64,000 nucleotides of DNA from Nocardioides guangzhouensis (lineage in GTDB: Bacteria > Actinomycetota > Actinomycetes > Propionibacteriales > Nocardioidaceae): contig NZ_SDKM01000006.1 of NCBI RefSeq assembly GCF_004519545.1, positions 62,001 to 126,000 of the forward strand, read 5' to 3'. The translations under genes were made by a program, and so were the position numbers. The notes below the pieces were generated by a model. It did no database searches. It was given only the letters and a program-made list of their open reading frames with translations, and had not been told where the DNA came from. Shown one piece after another: positions 18,062 through 26,207 of the stretch (its first letter is position 1; each line of letters starts with the position of its first letter).

Positions 18062-18481
18062 TCAGCGGCCCTCGAGGTGGCGGTCGAGGTTCTCCTGGAC
18101 CCGCTCGGCGACCTTCTTGTCCTCGCGCAGCAGAGCGGACATCTCGTTGGCGTTGAGCACCAGCAACCGCATCGGGGTCTTCGCGACCACCGTGGCCGAG
18201 CGCAGGGAGTGCTTGAGGATGCCGATCTCCCCGATCAGCTCCCCGATGTCGGTGTCGCGGAGCACCTTGCCGTCCTTGCGGATCTCGGCGACCCCGTCGG
18301 CGATGATGAACGCCTCGTAGGCGCCCTCACCCTGCTCCGTGAGCACCCGCCCCGGCTCGACGTTCACCTCGTCGAGGTGCTGGTCGATCCGTGCGAGGTG
18401 CTTGTTCGACAGGCCGTCGAAGAACGGAACCTGGCGGAGCACGTCGATGCGCTCCCGCGGCACGCCGTGGCGTTGGAACAT
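18062..18481 (-). CDS. Cyclic-nucleotide-binding-domain protein without a DNA-binding domain
   Basis: 139 residues forming a single CAP_ED domain: VPFFDGLSNKHLARID, the beta-roll VEPGRVLTEQGEGAYEAF, and the phosphate-binding-cassette region GELIGEIGILKHSLRSATV. The Arg of the last segment is where Crp-type proteins hold the cyclic phosphate. It stops after the helix (NLDRHLEGR) with no winged helix, so it is not a Crp/Fnr regulator; such stand-alone domains are common in actinobacteria with unknown partners. The ATG at 18479-18481 has GGGGAGG upstream and is preferred over a start 13 codons earlier. Confidence 0.88.
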   Translation of the reverse strand: MFQRHGVPRERIDVLRQVPFFDGLSNKHLARIDQHLDEVNVEPGRVLTEQGEGAYEAFIIADGVAEIRKDGKVLRDTDIGELIGEIGILKHSLRSATVVAKTPMRLLVLNANEMSALLREDKKVAERVQENLDRHLEGR

Positions 18482-18556
18482 GGCCCTCCCCTTTCGCCTC
18501 CGCGACCAGAGTGGCAGCAAGCGCGGCGAGCAGGCAATGGCCCGGAGGGACGCGGC

Positions 18557-19177
18557 TCAGCGGTTGGTGACGGTGAACCGCGCGGAGGCGGCGTCGGCGA
18601 CCGCGGCGTCGAGGACGGTACGGCGCGGGTCGGGGACCGCGAGCCACGGCTCGACCACGACTGCGCGCAGCGCCCGCAGCGACGGCTCCTCCAGGACTGC
18701 CGCGACCGCCGCGTGGTCTCCCCCGGTCACCAGGGCGGAGAGGGCAGGGCCACCTGCCAGGATGCGTGCGGCGTGCCCGGCCGCGGCCTCGTACGCCTGA
18801 CGGGCCTGGTTGTCCCGGCGGCGGGCGAAGCGCTGCTGGCTCTGGCCCCCGGCCTTGGTCCGGCCCTGGACGTGCCGCTGGCCGATCTTGTGGTCGACCA
18901 GCTCGCCGCCGGCCAGCCGGGCGACCGCGAAGCCGCCCTTGCGGACCAGGAGCACGCCCCAGTGGTCGGGGACCGTGAGCGCCGCAGCGAACGCCGCGGC
19001 GTCGGCCGGCCCGTCGTACGGCGCGTCGAAGGGCAGGTGCGCAGCGAACGTCGAGCCGTCCTCGGCGACGCCGGTCAGCGCGCCGTCGCGCACCGCGAGC
19101 TCCGCCGACCCGTGCCGGTCGGCGAAGTTCGCGACCCAGCGCTCGACGCGCGCGGCCGGCACCGCGACCGTGGTCAC
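18557..19177 (-). CDS. acVLRF1 family peptidyl-tRNA hydrolase (Vms1-like release factor)
   Basis: A 206-residue actinobacterial relative of the eukaryotic Vms1/eRF1 release-factor domain. The catalytic segment is KAGGQSQQRFARRRDNQ, with GGQ at residues 110-112 in place of the eRF1 GGQ loop, preceded by the strand LVDHKIGQRHVQGRT. Such proteins can cut peptidyl-tRNA on obstructed ribosomes, a rescue role. The GTG at 19175-19177 places the start ten bases after sufT; an upstream ATG would overlap sufT and extend into an Arg-rich shadow. It is the last gene of the suf operon strand. Confidence 0.85.
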   Translation of the reverse strand: MTTVAVPAARVERWVANFADRHGSAELAVRDGALTGVAEDGSTFAAHLPFDAPYDGPADAAAFAAALTVPDHWGVLLVRKGGFAVARLAGGELVDHKIGQRHVQGRTKAGGQSQQRFARRRDNQARQAYEAAAGHAARILAGGPALSALVTGGDHAAVAAVLEEPSLRALRAVVVEPWLAVPDPRRTVLDAAVADAASARFTVTNR

Positions 19178-19187
19178 GGCCGGTGCG

Positions 19188-19553
19188 TCAGACGTTGAAG
19201 CCGAGCGCGCGCAGCTGCTCGCGGCCGTCCTCGGTGATCTTGTCCGGGCCCCACGGCGGCATCCAGACCCAGTTGATCGCAACGTCGTTGACCAGGCCCT
19301 CGAGCGCGCCGTTGGTCTGGTCCTGGATGACGTCGGTCAGCGGGCAGGCGGCCGAGGTCAGGGTCATGTCGAGCACGCAGTTCGACGACTCGTCGAGGTG
19401 CACGCCGTAGACGAGGCCGAGGTCGACGACGTTGATCCCGAGCTCGGGGTCGACGACGTCCTTCATCGCCTCGGTGATGTCGTCCTCCGTGACGGTGGAG
19501 GTGCCGGTGGTCACCTCGGGAAGGTCGCCGTGGTCGACGGTCTGGTCAGCCAT
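19188..19553 (-). CDS. sufT: Metal-sulfur cluster assembly factor SufT (DUF59/MIP18)
   Basis: 121 residues of the DUF59 fold, with DPELGINVVDLGLVYGVHL near residue 35 and the reactive-Cys motif TSAACPLTDVIQ near 70, both characteristic of SufT/PaaD-like proteins that help mature iron-sulfur proteins. The N-terminus is a variable acidic stretch. Overlaps sufU by 8 bp, so it is translated from the suf message. M. tuberculosis Rv1466 is in the same position. Confidence 0.94.
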   Translation of the reverse strand: MADQTVDHGDLPEVTTGTSTVTEDDITEAMKDVVDPELGINVVDLGLVYGVHLDESSNCVLDMTLTSAACPLTDVIQDQTNGALEGLVNDVAINWVWMPPWGPDKITEDGREQLRALGFNV

Positions 19554-20013
19554 TGCTGGTCTCCTTGGTGGTGATGTCGTCCCCGACGGCCTGCGCGGTG
19601 GCGTCCTTCCACGCCATCCACGACAGTAGTGCGCACTTCACGCGGGCCGGGAACCTGGCGACGCCGGCGAACGCGATCCCGTCCTCCAGCACCTCCTCGT
19701 CCGGCTCCACCTGGCCGCGGCCCTGCATCAGGGCAAGGAACGTCTCGTGGATCCCCATCGCCTCGGCGACCGGCTTGCCGATCACCAGGTCGGTCATCAC
19801 CGACGCGGAGGCCTGCGAGATCGAGCAGCCGAGAGCGTCGTACGACACGTCCTGCACGACCCCGTCGGAGACGTGCACGCGTAGGGTCACCTCGTCTCCG
19901 CAGGTGGGGTTGACGTGGTGCACCTCCGCCTCGAACGGGTCCCGCAGGCCCGCATGGTGGGGGTTCTTGTAGTGGTCCAGGATGATCTCCTGGTACAGCG
20001 CGTCGAGGTCCAT
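19546..20013 (-). CDS. sufU: SUF cysteine-sulfur transfer protein SufU
   Basis: 155 residues, zinc-containing partner that accepts persulfide from SufS. Three cysteines and an aspartate in the family positions are present: NPTCGDEVTL, ALGCSISQASAS and ARVKCALLSW, with Asp of CGDE. Opening MDLDALYQEIILDHYKNP is typical. Between sufS (4-bp gap) and sufT (overlap) in the operon. Confidence 0.96.
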   Translation of the reverse strand: MDLDALYQEIILDHYKNPHHAGLRDPFEAEVHHVNPTCGDEVTLRVHVSDGVVQDVSYDALGCSISQASASVMTDLVIGKPVAEAMGIHETFLALMQGRGQVEPDEEVLEDGIAFAGVARFPARVKCALLSWMAWKDATAQAVGDDITTKETSNG

Positions 20014-20017
20014 GCAG

Positions 20018-21271
20018 TCACGCCAACTTGAAGTAGGAGCGGGCGTATTCCAGGCCCTCGACGAGCGCGTCGATCTCCGCCGGCGTCGTGTAGAGGTACG
20101 ACGACGCCCGGGTAGAGCTCTGCACGCCGAACCGGGCGTGCGCGGGCTTCGCGCAGTGGTGCCCGGCCCGGACCGCGATGCCGCGGGAGTCGAGCACCTG
20201 CGCGACGTCGTGCGGGTGCACGCCCTCGAGCTCGAAGGCGACCGCTCCCCCGCGCTGGGTGGCGTCGAGCGGGCCGAGCACGGTCAGGCCGGGCACGGTG
20301 GCCAGGCCCTCCAGCGCGTACGCCGTGATCGCCTGCTCGTGGGCGTGGACGTTCTCCATGCCGAGGTGGGACAGGTAGTCCACCGCGGCGCCGAGCCCGA
20401 CCGCCTCGACGATCGGCGGGGTGCCGGCCTCGAACTTGTGCGGGATCCCGGCGTACGTCGACCGCGCCATGGTGACGGTCTCGATCATCTCGCCGCCCCC
20501 GAGGAACGGCGGCAGCTGGTCGAGAACCTCGCGCTTGCCCCAGAGCACGCCGATCCCGGTCGGGCCGACCACCTTGTGGCCGGTGAACGCGAGCAGGTCG
20601 GCACCCGACGCGACCACGTCGACCGGCAGCTGCGGCGCGGCCTGCGACGCGTCGACGACGACGATCGCGCCGACCTCGTGCGCCCGGCGGGCGATCTCCG
20701 CGACCGGGTTGACCGTGCCCAGCATGTTGGACACCCAGGTCAACGAGACCACCTTGGTGCGCTCGGTGATCATGTCGTCGATGTTCGACGTGTCGAGGTG
20801 GCCGTCGTCGGTGAGGCCGAACCAGCGCAGGGTCGCGCCGGTGCGCTCGGTGAGCAGCTGCCACGGCACGATGTTGGAGTGGTGCTCCATCTCGGTGATC
20901 ACGACCTCGTCGCCCTCACCGACCTGCAGCGGGCCCTTCCACGCGAGCGTGTTCGCCACGAGGTTGAGCGCCTCGGAGGCGTTCTTGGTGAAGACCACCT
21001 CGTCCCGCGACGGCGCCTTGATGAACGACGCCACCTTGTCGCGGGCCGCCTCGAACGCCTCCGATGACTCCGCGCCGAGCTGGTGCATGGCGCGGGCGAC
21101 GTTGGCGTTGTGCCGCTCGAGGTGGTCGACCATGGTGTCGATCACGACCTGCGGCTTCTGCGAGGTGTTGGCGCTGTCGAGGTAGACCAGCGGGTGCCCA
21201 CCCGCCAGCGTGCGCTGGAGGATCGGGAAGTCCTTGCGGATCAGCTCCAGGTCGGGCAACAAGCCGTCCAT
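20018..21271 (-). CDS. sufS: Cysteine desulfurase SufS
   Basis: 417-residue PLP enzyme that takes sulfur from L-cysteine for cluster assembly. Key sites: EHHSNIVPWQ (His stacking on PLP), TGHKVVGPTGIGVLWG with the PLP lysine near residue 230, and the active-site Cys in RAGHHCAKP near residue 370, the Type II desulfurase form that needs SufU. The ATG at 21269-21271 has GGAGA upstream; the frame extends further upstream through a repeat and is not used. Next gene is sufU. Confidence 0.97.
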   Translation of the reverse strand: MDGLLPDLELIRKDFPILQRTLAGGHPLVYLDSANTSQKPQVVIDTMVDHLERHNANVARAMHQLGAESSEAFEAARDKVASFIKAPSRDEVVFTKNASEALNLVANTLAWKGPLQVGEGDEVVITEMEHHSNIVPWQLLTERTGATLRWFGLTDDGHLDTSNIDDMITERTKVVSLTWVSNMLGTVNPVAEIARRAHEVGAIVVVDASQAAPQLPVDVVASGADLLAFTGHKVVGPTGIGVLWGKREVLDQLPPFLGGGEMIETVTMARSTYAGIPHKFEAGTPPIVEAVGLGAAVDYLSHLGMENVHAHEQAITAYALEGLATVPGLTVLGPLDATQRGGAVAFELEGVHPHDVAQVLDSRGIAVRAGHHCAKPAHARFGVQSSTRASSYLYTTPAEIDALVEGLEYARSYFKLA

Positions 21272-21310
21272 CGCGGTCTCCTTTCGTGCGGTCTGTTGTG
21301 GCAGGGCGGG

Positions 21311-21351
21311 GGTTTCGAGGCTCGGGCGCTGCGCGCCCTCGCACCTCAACC
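21311..21351. repeat. Palindromic repeat between sufC and sufS (GGTTTCGAGG...CCTCAACC)
   Basis: Starts GGTTTCGAGG and ends CACCTCAACC, with a GC-rich inverted middle (CTCGGGCGC...GCGCGCCCTC). It resembles the TTGAGGAGCGAGCG...CGTCTCGAAACC element seen again near 47758-47792, reversed. On the operon strand it lies between the sufC stop and the sufS ribosome site and could form a hairpin in the mRNA. Confidence 0.65.
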
Positions 21352-21357
21352 TCCTCG

Positions 21358-22116
21358 CTACGCTCGGACCTTCGTGTACTTGTCGTAACCCTCTGCCTCG
21401 AGCTGCTCCGCCAGCTCCGGGCCGCCCTCCTCGGCGATCCGGCCGGCCACGAACACGTGCACGAAGTCGGGCTGGATGTAGCGCAGGATGCGCGTGTAGT
21501 GCGTGATCAGCAGGACGCCGCGGTCCTCCTTGGCACGGAACCGGTTCACGCCCTCGGACACGGTCTTCAGCGCGTCGATGTCGAGGCCGGAGTCGGTCTC
21601 GTCGAGAACCGCGAAGGTCGGGTCCAGCAGCTCGAGCTGGGCGATCTCGTGGCGCTTCTTCTCGCCGCCGGAGAAGCCCTCGTTGACCGAGCGCTGCGAG
21701 AACGACGCGTCGAGGTCGAGCTGCTCCAGGGCGGTGTTGACGTCCTTGACCCAGGTGCGCAGCTTCGGGGCCTCGCCGTCGATCGCGGTCTTGGCGGTGC
21801 GCAGGAAGTTCGCGACGGAGACGCCGGGCACCTCGACGGGGTACTGCATGGCGAGGAACAGCCCGGCCCGGGCCCGCTCGTCGACGGACATCGCGAGGAC
21901 GTCCTCGCCGTCGAGGGTCACCGTGCCGGCGGTGACGGTGTACTTCGGGTGACCCGCGATCGAGTAGGCCAGCGTGCTCTTGCCCGAGCCGTTCGGGCCC
22001 ATGATCGCGTGGGTCTCGCCGCCCTTGATGGTCAGCGTGACGCCCTTGAGGATCTCCTTGGCCCCGTCCTCGGTGTCCACCGAGACGTGCAGGTCCTTGA
22101 TCTCCAGCGTGCTCAT
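21358..22116 (-). CDS. sufC: Fe-S cluster assembly ATPase SufC
   Basis: 252-residue ABC-type ATPase that joins SufB and SufD in the scaffold complex. Walker A is [18 protein letters not shown], signature FSGGEKKRHEIAQL, Walker B AVLDETDSGLD, H-loop LLITHYTRIL; the GHPKYTVTAG sequence after Walker A is specific to SufC. It precedes sufS. Confidence 0.97.
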   Translation of the reverse strand: MSTLEIKDLHVSVDTEDGAKEILKGVTLTIKGGETHAIMGPNGSGKSTLAYSIAGHPKYTVTAGTVTLDGEDVLAMSVDERARAGLFLAMQYPVEVPGVSVANFLRTAKTAIDGEAPKLRTWVKDVNTALEQLDLDASFSQRSVNEGFSGGEKKRHEIAQLELLDPTFAVLDETDSGLDIDALKTVSEGVNRFRAKEDRGVLLITHYTRILRYIQPDFVHVFVAGRIAEEGGPELAEQLEAEGYDKYTKVRA

Positions 22117-22168
22117 CGTGTCGTTCTCTCTTCTCTCTCGAAGTCTGGGGGGTGGGGCGGCCGGCCGG

Positions 22169-22504
22169 TCAGTCGGGGCGTACGCCGTTGAGCGAGGTGG
22201 TGACGTCGACGTAGACGTCGCCGTCCCTCAGCTGCACGGGGAACGTCGCCACCGGCTCGGTCGCCGGGAGGTGGGTGGGCTTGCCGGTGCGCAGGTCGAA
22301 GCAGGAGCCGTGCAACCAGCACTCGACGGTGCCGCCGGCGACCTCGCCCTCCGAGAGCGCGACCGCGGCGTGCGAGCACTCGTTGCGGATGGCGAAGAAC
22401 TCCTCGCCGTCCTTGGCGATCGCGACCTCGAGGTCGTCGACCAGCACGGCGAGGGCCTCGTCGGCGGACACCTCGTCCTGGGCGCAGACCCGCTCGAACG
22501 CCAT
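22169..22504 (-). CDS. Rieske [2Fe-2S] ferredoxin-like protein in the suf operon
   Basis: 111 residues of the Rieske fold with cluster ligands ECSHAAVALSEG (C-x-H) and ECWLHGSCFDL (C-x2-H). This is the small soluble ferredoxin type often annotated as a non-heme oxygenase ferredoxin subunit. No oxygenase is near, and its steady place between sufD and sufC in actinobacteria suggests an electron donor in cluster assembly, which is inference. Its ATG overlaps the sufD stop (ATGA). Confidence 0.92.
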   Translation of the reverse strand: MAFERVCAQDEVSADEALAVLVDDLEVAIAKDGEEFFAIRNECSHAAVALSEGEVAGGTVECWLHGSCFDLRTGKPTHLPATEPVATFPVQLRDGDVYVDVTTSLNGVRPD

Positions 22505-23688
22505 CAGTCGAGCCCCTTCAGGACGTTCTTGGCGAGCTCGGCCTCGACGGTGGCGACCAGCTTCTCCTCGATCTGCGGCACGTTGATCTTGCGGATCAGG
22601 TCGTTGAAGAAGCCGTGCACGACCAGGCGGCGGGCCTCGTCCTCGGCGACGCCGCGCGAGCGGAGGTAGAACAGCTGCTCGTCGTCGAACCGACCGGTCG
22701 CGGACGCGTGGCCGGCGCCCTCGATCTCGCCGGTCTCGATCTCGAGGTTCGGCACCGAGTCGGCCTGGCAGCCGTCGGTGAGCACGAGGTTGCGGTTCTC
22801 CTCGTAGGTCTCGATGCCCTCCGCGACCTTGCGGATCAGCACGTTGCCGACCCACACGGTGTGCGCGCCCTCGCCCTGCAGCGCGCCCTTGTAGACGACG
22901 TGGCTCTTGGTGTGCGGCGCGGTGTGGTCGACGAACAGGCGGTGCTCGATGTGCTGGCCCTCGTCGGCGAAGTAGAGGCCGAGCATCTCCACGGACCCAC
23001 CCGGGCCGGCGTACTCGGCGGTGGTGTCGTGGCGGACCACGTCGCCGCCGAAGGTGACGTCGACGTGGCGGAACTCCGCGTCCCGGCCGACCTGCGCGTG
23101 GCGGGTGCCGGCGCGGACCGCGTCGTCGGCCCAGTCGTCGATGTTGACCACGGTCAGCTGGGCGCCGTCGCCGACCACGAACTCGGCGAGGTCCGCGAGC
23201 GTCGCGCTGCCGGCGTACCGGAAGACCACGGTCGCCTTGCTGTGCGCCTCGGCGGTCACCACCACGTGCGTGGCGGAGGCGCCCTCGACGGAGGTGCCGG
23301 TCAGGTCGATGACGACCGGCTGGTCGAGGACGGTCTCCTTCGGGACGGTCACGGCGTACGCCGTCGCGGCGCCGTGCCAGGCCCGCACCGCGATCCGGTC
23401 GCGCGGCACGAACCCGCTCGACCCGCGCCGCTCGGAGTCGGCCGCGATCCGCTCGACCACGACGCCCTCGGGCGCGTCGAACTCCGCGCCCACGGTCGTC
23501 CCGTCCAGCGCGGCGTCCGCGTGCAGCCCACGCAGCCGCTTGAGCGGCGTGAACCGCCAGATCTCCTCGCGGCCGGTCGGCACCACGTGGGCGTCGACGT
23601 CGAACGACCCCTCCGGGTGCAGGTGCGACGACACCTTCGCCGTCTCGATCGCCTCGGCCACGGCCGGCGTCTCAGCAGTTGCAGTCAC
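22504..23688 (-). CDS. sufD: Fe-S cluster assembly protein SufD
   Basis: 394 residues, paralogue of SufB and part of the SufBC2D scaffold. It has the beta-helix core with the conserved end RFDDEQLFYLRSRGVAEDEARRL typical of SufB/SufD, and HRLFVDHTAPHTKSHVVYKG. The N-terminal 100 residues are specific to SufD. Preceded by a 216-bp gap with a large hairpin after sufB; overlaps the Rieske gene by one codon. Confidence 0.96.
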   Translation of the reverse strand: MTATAETPAVAEAIETAKVSSHLHPEGSFDVDAHVVPTGREEIWRFTPLKRLRGLHADAALDGTTVGAEFDAPEGVVVERIAADSERRGSSGFVPRDRIAVRAWHGAATAYAVTVPKETVLDQPVVIDLTGTSVEGASATHVVVTAEAHSKATVVFRYAGSATLADLAEFVVGDGAQLTVVNIDDWADDAVRAGTRHAQVGRDAEFRHVDVTFGGDVVRHDTTAEYAGPGGSVEMLGLYFADEGQHIEHRLFVDHTAPHTKSHVVYKGALQGEGAHTVWVGNVLIRKVAEGIETYEENRNLVLTDGCQADSVPNLEIETGEIEGAGHASATGRFDDEQLFYLRSRGVAEDEARRLVVHGFFNDLIRKINVPQIEEKLVATVEAELAKNVLKGLD

Positions 23689-23744
23689 TACGTTCGCTTT
23701 CTGTCTTCACGTCTGTTCGGGGTGATGCACGGGCGGGCCACCTC

Positions 23745-23883
23745 CGACCGATGCCGAAGGCGAGGTCCCTCGCGCACTAAAGGGGCTTGGCCGCGGCGGC
23801 CGCAGCGGAGAGCAACCAGCAGCCGGCGTTGCCCGGCCGACGCGCCGCCCCCGCGCGAGGGACGTCGCCGTAGGCGGCGGTCG
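23745..23883. repeat. Long inverted repeat (31-bp arms) between sufB and sufD
   Basis: The left arm 23745-23775 and right arm 23853-23883 are reverse complements at 26 of 31 positions, with a perfect 11-bp end (GTCCCTCGCGC/GCGCGAGGGAC). They enclose 77 bp of very GC-rich sequence with internal inverted repeats. Together they fill most of the gap between sufB and sufD, which are otherwise tightly linked genes. A message crossing it would carry a large hairpin. No open frame fits the element. Confidence 0.8.
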
Positions 23884-23904
23884 CCACGGGGCCGCGGAAG
23901 AGGG

Positions 23905-25341
23905 TCACCCCACAGCGCCTTCCATCTGGAGCTCGATGAGCCGGTTCAGCTCGAGGGCGTACTCCATCGGCAGCTCCTTCGCGATCGGCTCGACGAAGCC
24001 GCGCACGATCATCGCCATCGCCTCGTCCTCGGCCATGCCGCGGGACATCAGGTAGAAGAGCTGGTCGTCGGAGACCTTCGAGACCGACGCCTCGTGACCC
24101 ATCGACACGTCGTCCTCGCGGATGTCGACGTACGGGTAGGTGTCGGAGCGGCTGATCTGGTCGACCAGGAGCGCGTCGCAGAGGACGTTGGACTTCGAGC
24201 CGTGGGCGCCCTCGTTGACCTGGATCAGGCCGCGGTACGACGTGCGGCCGCCGCCGCGGGCCACCGACTTGCTCAGGATCGAGGAGGAGGTGTGCGGCGC
24301 GGCGTGCACCATCTTGGCGCCCGCGTCCTGGTGCTGACCCTCGCCGGCGAAGGCGATCGACAGCGTCTCGCCCTTGGCGTGCTCGCCGAGGAGGTAGACC
24401 GCGGGGTACTTCATGGTGACCTTGGAGCCGATGTTGCCGTCCACCCACTCCATGGTCGCGCCGGCCTCGCAGGTCGCTCGCTTGGTGACGAGGTTGTAGA
24501 CGTTGTTCGACCAGTTCTGGATCGTCGTGTAGCGGCAGCGGCCACCCTTCTTCACGATGATCTCGACGACCGCGGAGTGCAGCGAGTCGGAGCTGTAGAT
24601 CGGCGCGGTGCAGCCCTCGACGTAGTGCACGTAGGCGTCCTCGTCGACGATGATCAGCGTGCGCTCGAACTGGCCCATGTTCTCGGTGTTGATCCGGAAG
24701 TAGGCCTGCAGCGGGATGTCCACGTGGACGCCCTTGGGCACGTAGATGAACGACCCGCCGGACCAGACCGAGGTGTTGAGCGCGGCGAACTTGTTGTCGC
24801 CGACCGGGATCACGGTGCCGAAGTACTCCTGGAAGAGCTCCGGGTGCTCCTTCAGCGCGGTGTCCGTGTCGAGGAAGATGACGCCCTGCTCCTCGAGGTC
24901 CTCGCGGATCTGGTGGTAGACCACCTCGGACTCGTACTGGGCGGCGACGCCGGCGACGAGGCGCTGCTTCTCCGCCTCCGGGATGCCGAGCTTGTCGTAG
25001 GTGTTCTTGATGTCCTCGGGGAGGTCGTCCCACGAGGCCGCCTGCTTCTCGGTGGAGCGGACGAAGTACTTGATGTTGTCGAAGTCGATCGTCGACAGGT
25101 CGGAGCCCCACGTGGGCATCGGCTTGCGGTCGAAGAGCTTGAGGCCCTTCAGGCGCAGGTCGAGCATCCACTGCGGCTCGCTCTTCTTGGCCGAGATGTC
25201 GCGGACCACGGCCTCGTTGAGGCCACGCTGCGCAGACGCGCCGGCGGTGTCGGGGTCGGCCCAGCCGAACTCGTAGCGGCCGATGCCCTGGAGCTCGGGG
25301 TTGAGCTCCTCGATCGTCGGGCCGTTGGCAGTGCTCGTCAT
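23905..25341 (-). CDS. sufB: Fe-S cluster assembly scaffold protein SufB
   Basis: 478 residues, the main scaffold protein. Recognised by [52 protein letters not shown] and the C-terminal [19 protein letters not shown] with a final [19 protein letters not shown]. The length and absence of an intein insertion differ from M. tuberculosis SufB, which has one. Start ATG at 25339-25341 directly after sufR (14-bp gap). Confidence 0.97.
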   Translation of the reverse strand: MTSTANGPTIEELNPELQGIGRYEFGWADPDTAGASAQRGLNEAVVRDISAKKSEPQWMLDLRLKGLKLFDRKPMPTWGSDLSTIDFDNIKYFVRSTEKQAASWDDLPEDIKNTYDKLGIPEAEKQRLVAGVAAQYESEVVYHQIREDLEEQGVIFLDTDTALKEHPELFQEYFGTVIPVGDNKFAALNTSVWSGGSFIYVPKGVHVDIPLQAYFRINTENMGQFERTLIIVDEDAYVHYVEGCTAPIYSSDSLHSAVVEIIVKKGGRCRYTTIQNWSNNVYNLVTKRATCEAGATMEWVDGNIGSKVTMKYPAVYLLGEHAKGETLSIAFAGEGQHQDAGAKMVHAAPHTSSSILSKSVARGGGRTSYRGLIQVNEGAHGSKSNVLCDALLVDQISRSDTYPYVDIREDDVSMGHEASVSKVSDDQLFYLMSRGMAEDEAMAMIVRGFVEPIAKELPMEYALELNRLIELQMEGAVG

Positions 25342-25355
25342 GCGGAGTGCCGTCC

Positions 25356-26081
25356 TTACTTCTCGGGGGTCTCGTGGGCGGTGCCGGAGGCCGGCGCCGC
25401 GGGTGCGGTGTGCTGGTTCGGGGTGTGCGGGATGCACGTGGTGCAGACGCCGTCGCCGTGCGCGATGGTCGCCAGCCGCTGGACGTGGTGGCCGAGCACC
25501 TTGCCGATCGCCTCGGTCTCGGCCTCGCACAGCTGCGGGAACTCGTGCGCGACGTGCGCGACCGGGCAGTGCTGCTGGCACAGCTGCTCGCCGATCGGGA
25601 TGTCCCGGACGCCGGCGGCGTAGCCGCCCCGGGTCAGCACCTCCGCCAGGGCCTGCGCCGGGCTGAGGTCCGGCTGCGCCTCGGTGACCTCGGCGAAGTC
25701 GGTCTCGATGAACGCCACCCGGCGGCGGGCGAACGCGACCACGGCCTCCTCACCGTGCGCCTCCGCGAGGTAGCGGAGCGCGTCGACCGCCAGCGCGTCG
25801 TACTGCGACTCGAAGCCGTCACGCCCGCTCTCGGTGAGCCGGAAGACGCGGGCCGGGCGGCCGCGACCGCGGGTGCCGTAGACCCGCTGCTCCCCCGCCT
25901 CGACGGTGCCCTCCTCGACCAGGTGGTCGAGGTGCCGGCGTACGGCGGCCGGGGTGAGGTCGAGCCGGCGCGCCAGGTCGGCCGCGGTGGAGGGACCGTT
26001 CTCGAGGATCGTCCGGGCCACGCGGGCGCGGGTCGGCGCGTCCCCCTCGGGGGCCGCGACCGGGGTCCTGGCGAATTGCAC
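25356..26081 (-). CDS. sufR: SufR, iron-sulfur-sensing repressor of the suf operon
   Basis: 241 residues. The N-terminal winged helix ([31 protein letters not shown] and wing [13 protein letters not shown]) is followed by an effector domain with the SufR cysteines: [23 protein letters not shown], the set that binds a [4Fe-4S] cluster in cyanobacterial and mycobacterial SufR. It is the first gene of the operon and probably represses it. Starts at GTG 26079-26081, which lies inside its own predicted operator. A Thr/Cys pair VCTTCIP near the end may be a further ligand. Confidence 0.93.
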   Translation of the reverse strand: MQFARTPVAAPEGDAPTRARVARTILENGPSTAADLARRLDLTPAAVRRHLDHLVEEGTVEAGEQRVYGTRGRGRPARVFRLTESGRDGFESQYDALAVDALRYLAEAHGEEAVVAFARRRVAFIETDFAEVTEAQPDLSPAQALAEVLTRGGYAAGVRDIPIGEQLCQQHCPVAHVAHEFPQLCEAETEAIGKVLGHHVQRLATIAHGDGVCTTCIPHTPNQHTAPAAPASGTAHETPEK

Positions 26082-26117
26082 AACATCATTGTGACGTTAA
26101 TGCCCGAGGCGCTTCAA
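26079..26117 (-). promoter_or_regulatory. Promoter and operator of the suf operon
   Basis: On the minus strand, TTGAAG (26112-26117), an 18-bp spacer and CACAAT (26088-26093) form the promoter. A perfect 5-bp inverted repeat, CACAATGATGTTGTG (26079-26093), covers the -10 and the GTG start. Transcription would begin on or just before the start codon, giving a leaderless sufR message, and SufR bound to the dyad would occlude the -10. Inferred from layout. Confidence 0.6.
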
Positions 26118-26207
26118 GTAAGGGTTCCCTAAGGACCGTCAACGGTCCCGCACCCGCCGGTCTGGACCTCGATGGCAGCGGCGCGCGGAGCCGCAGTGCA
26201 ATGAGGC

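Noticed and set aside
21272..21349. Upstream extension of SufS
   Set aside because: The extra residues come from a repeat and precede a good ribosome site and the family start.
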